A DNA stretch of 5,562 nucleotides from an uncultured Thermomicrobiales bacterium (GTDB lineage: Bacteria; Chloroflexota; Chloroflexia; Thermomicrobiales; UBA6265): NCBI GenBank assembly GCA_902806355.1, contig CADCWI010000061.1, forward strand, positions 1-5,562, read 5' to 3'. Positions within the stretch are counted from its first letter, which is position 1, and every line of letters begins with the position of its first letter. The translations under genes and the position numbers were made by a program. This document shows, in pieces, positions 4,469-5,562 of the stretch. The notes beneath the pieces were generated by a model. The model searched no databases. It was given only the letters and a program-made list of their open reading frames with translations, and was not told where the DNA came from.

Positions 4469-5562
4469 TCAGAAGCCGAGGACCATCCCTTCGACGCGCG
4501 AGTCGGTGCCGCCGATCAGGGTGCCGGTTGCCGGGTCACGGGCGATGATCTGGGCCGCGCCACCGGCATCCCACGGGCCGACGCGGCTGACGATGTGGCC
4601 GCGTCCTTCGAGATCGGCGATCACCTCGTCCGGAATCCGGCTCTCGACGCGAAGCGTAAACGGCGCGTCGATCGACATCGGGTCGGTTCCGGGCAGGCTC
4701 GTCCATCGCGGGAGCTCGATCGCCGCCTGCGCGTCCAGCCCGCCATCGATCATGGCGGAGATCGCCTGCAGGTTCCACTGGGGTTGGCCGTCGCCCCCGG
4801 GAGTGCCGCCGACGAGGACTGGGCGGCCCTCGGGATCGGCGATCAGGTAGCAGTTCAGCGTGTGCATCGTCTTCTTCCCGGGCGCGTAGATGTTGGGATG
4901 GCCCTCGACGAGGCTGAAGCCCCGCCCAACCCGGTTGTTAAGAACGACGCCGGTGTCGCCGCCGACCACGCAGGAGCCGAAGGCGCTGGAGACCGACTGG
5001 ATCAGCGAGACCATCATGCCGTCGCGATCGACCACGCTGAGGTAGGTGGTGTCGCCGTCCTGATAGACGCCCGCCGGGACATCGGTCGCGGCCCGGGTCG
5101 GATCGATCGCTTCGTAGCGCTGTTTCGCCCAGGGTTTCGAGAGCAGGCGCTCCATCGGTGTGTCGTGGAACGCTGGATCGGCGGCATGACCAAGGCGGTC
5201 GGCGTAGGCGAGCTTCTTCGCCTCGACCTGGAGGTGGATCGTATCCGCCGCGAGGGGGTCCGCGATCTCCGTCCGCTCGATGATGTTGAGGCTTTCGAGC
5301 AGGATCATACCCTGGGTCGGCAGACCCGTCTGGTACACCGTGTGGCCACGGTACGTTGTCTCCAGCGGGCGGGTAATCTCCGTGGCGTGATCGGAGTAGT
5401 CGTCCATCGTCAGCGCACCGCCGACCGATGCCAAATAGTTCGTCATTCGCTCGGCAAGGGTTCCCGTGTAGAACGCGGCGGCGCCCTTGCTAGCGAGTGT
5501 CTGGAACGTGCGCCCGAGGTCGGCTTGGACAAGTCGTTCTCCTGCCGCGACTGGCACTCCGC
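4469..5562 (-). CDS. Gamma-glutamyltransferase family protein (N-terminal part cut by window)
   Basis: This Ntn-hydrolase removes the gamma-glutamyl group from glutathione-like compounds and hydrolyses it or passes it to an acceptor; family members cleave themselves into two subunits and often act outside the cytoplasm. The frame is open through the right edge and ends at TGA 4471-4469. About 364 codons are visible, against the usual 520-580, so the first third is missing and no signal peptide can be judged. Numbering from the GTG codon at 5557, the remaining large-subunit part has GERLVQADLGRTFQTLA (6-22), FYTG (29-32) and LPTQGMILLE (79-88). The autocleavage site is DGD-TTYLSVVD, with nucleophile Thr170. 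It is followed by VVLNNR (204-209), a Gly-rich oxyanion-loop segment GGTPGGDGQPQ (250-260) and a late WDAGGAAQ (329-336). The usual TTH at the nucleophile reads TTY here. The GTPGGDGQ form suggests the broad Ggt-like bacterial branch, so physiological substrate is uncertain. Confidence 0.9.
   Translation of the reverse strand, partial: GVPVAAGERLVQADLGRTFQTLASKGAAAFYTGTLAERMTNYLASVGGALTMDDYSDHATEITRPLETTYRGHTVYQTGLPTQGMILLESLNIIERTEIADPLAADTIHLQVEAKKLAYADRLGHAADPAFHDTPMERLLSKPWAKQRYEAIDPTRAATDVPAGVYQDGDTTYLSVVDRDGMMVSLIQSVSSAFGSCVVGGDTGVVLNNRVGRGFSLVEGHPNIYAPGKKTMHTLNCYLIADPEGRPVLVGGTPGGDGQPQWNLQAISAMIDGGLDAQAAIELPRWTSLPGTDPMSIDAPFTLRVESRIPDEVIADLEGRGHIVSRVGPWDAGGAAQIIARDPATGTLIGGTDSRVEGMVLGF

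Overview
The window is high-GC bacterial chromosome with closely packed housekeeping-type genes on both strands and no mobile element, CRISPR array, rRNA or tRNA gene. Gene content (an ArsN1/phosphinothricin-type acetyltransferase, a phosphohexomutase, a PHP-domain phosphoesterase, TrmB and a gamma-glutamyltransferase) together with one strong -10 box placed right before an ATG would suit a free-living environmental bacterium such as a Chloroflexota (Thermomicrobia-like) lineage. That placement is only a guess: nothing in the sequence fixes the taxon.

Layout. Positions 1-1938 hold a leftward two-gene operon: a phosphomannomutase/phosphoglucomutase (1938-529), then, after 2 bases, a GNAT acetyltransferase of the ArsN1/PAT type (526 to beyond the left edge). 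A 344-base spacer (1939-2282) separates this operon from a divergent rightward gene for a PHP-domain metal-dependent phosphoesterase (2283-3296), probably starting at a GTG. That gene converges with trmB (4089-3406, leftward); the 109-base gap between them carries two GC-rich hairpins, one close to each gene end. Upstream of trmB is a 379-base region without a long gene (4090-4468), followed by the 3' part of a leftward gamma-glutamyltransferase gene (4469 to beyond the right edge).

The most interesting stretch is 4090-4431. Reading leftward, it holds a short repeat-like stem-loop, a near-consensus promoter (TTGACA, 16 bases, TATGAT), a 28-codon open frame whose ATG sits at the predicted transcription start (a leaderless arrangement), a 14-bp GC-rich terminator-like hairpin, and a perfect 10-base inverted repeat whose second arm ends at the trmB start codon and overlaps its Shine-Dalgarno sequence. 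This looks like a layered leader controlling trmB, the tRNA m7G46 methyltransferase. The elements are visible in the sequence; the regulatory role is inferred.

The genes do not form one pathway. The mutase supplies hexose 1-phosphates for polysaccharide or glycan synthesis, the acetyltransferase would detoxify arsinothricin- or phosphinothricin-like glutamate analogues, the PHP protein probably cleaves nucleotides or oligonucleotides, TrmB modifies tRNA, and the gamma-glutamyltransferase handles glutathione-type gamma-glutamyl compounds.
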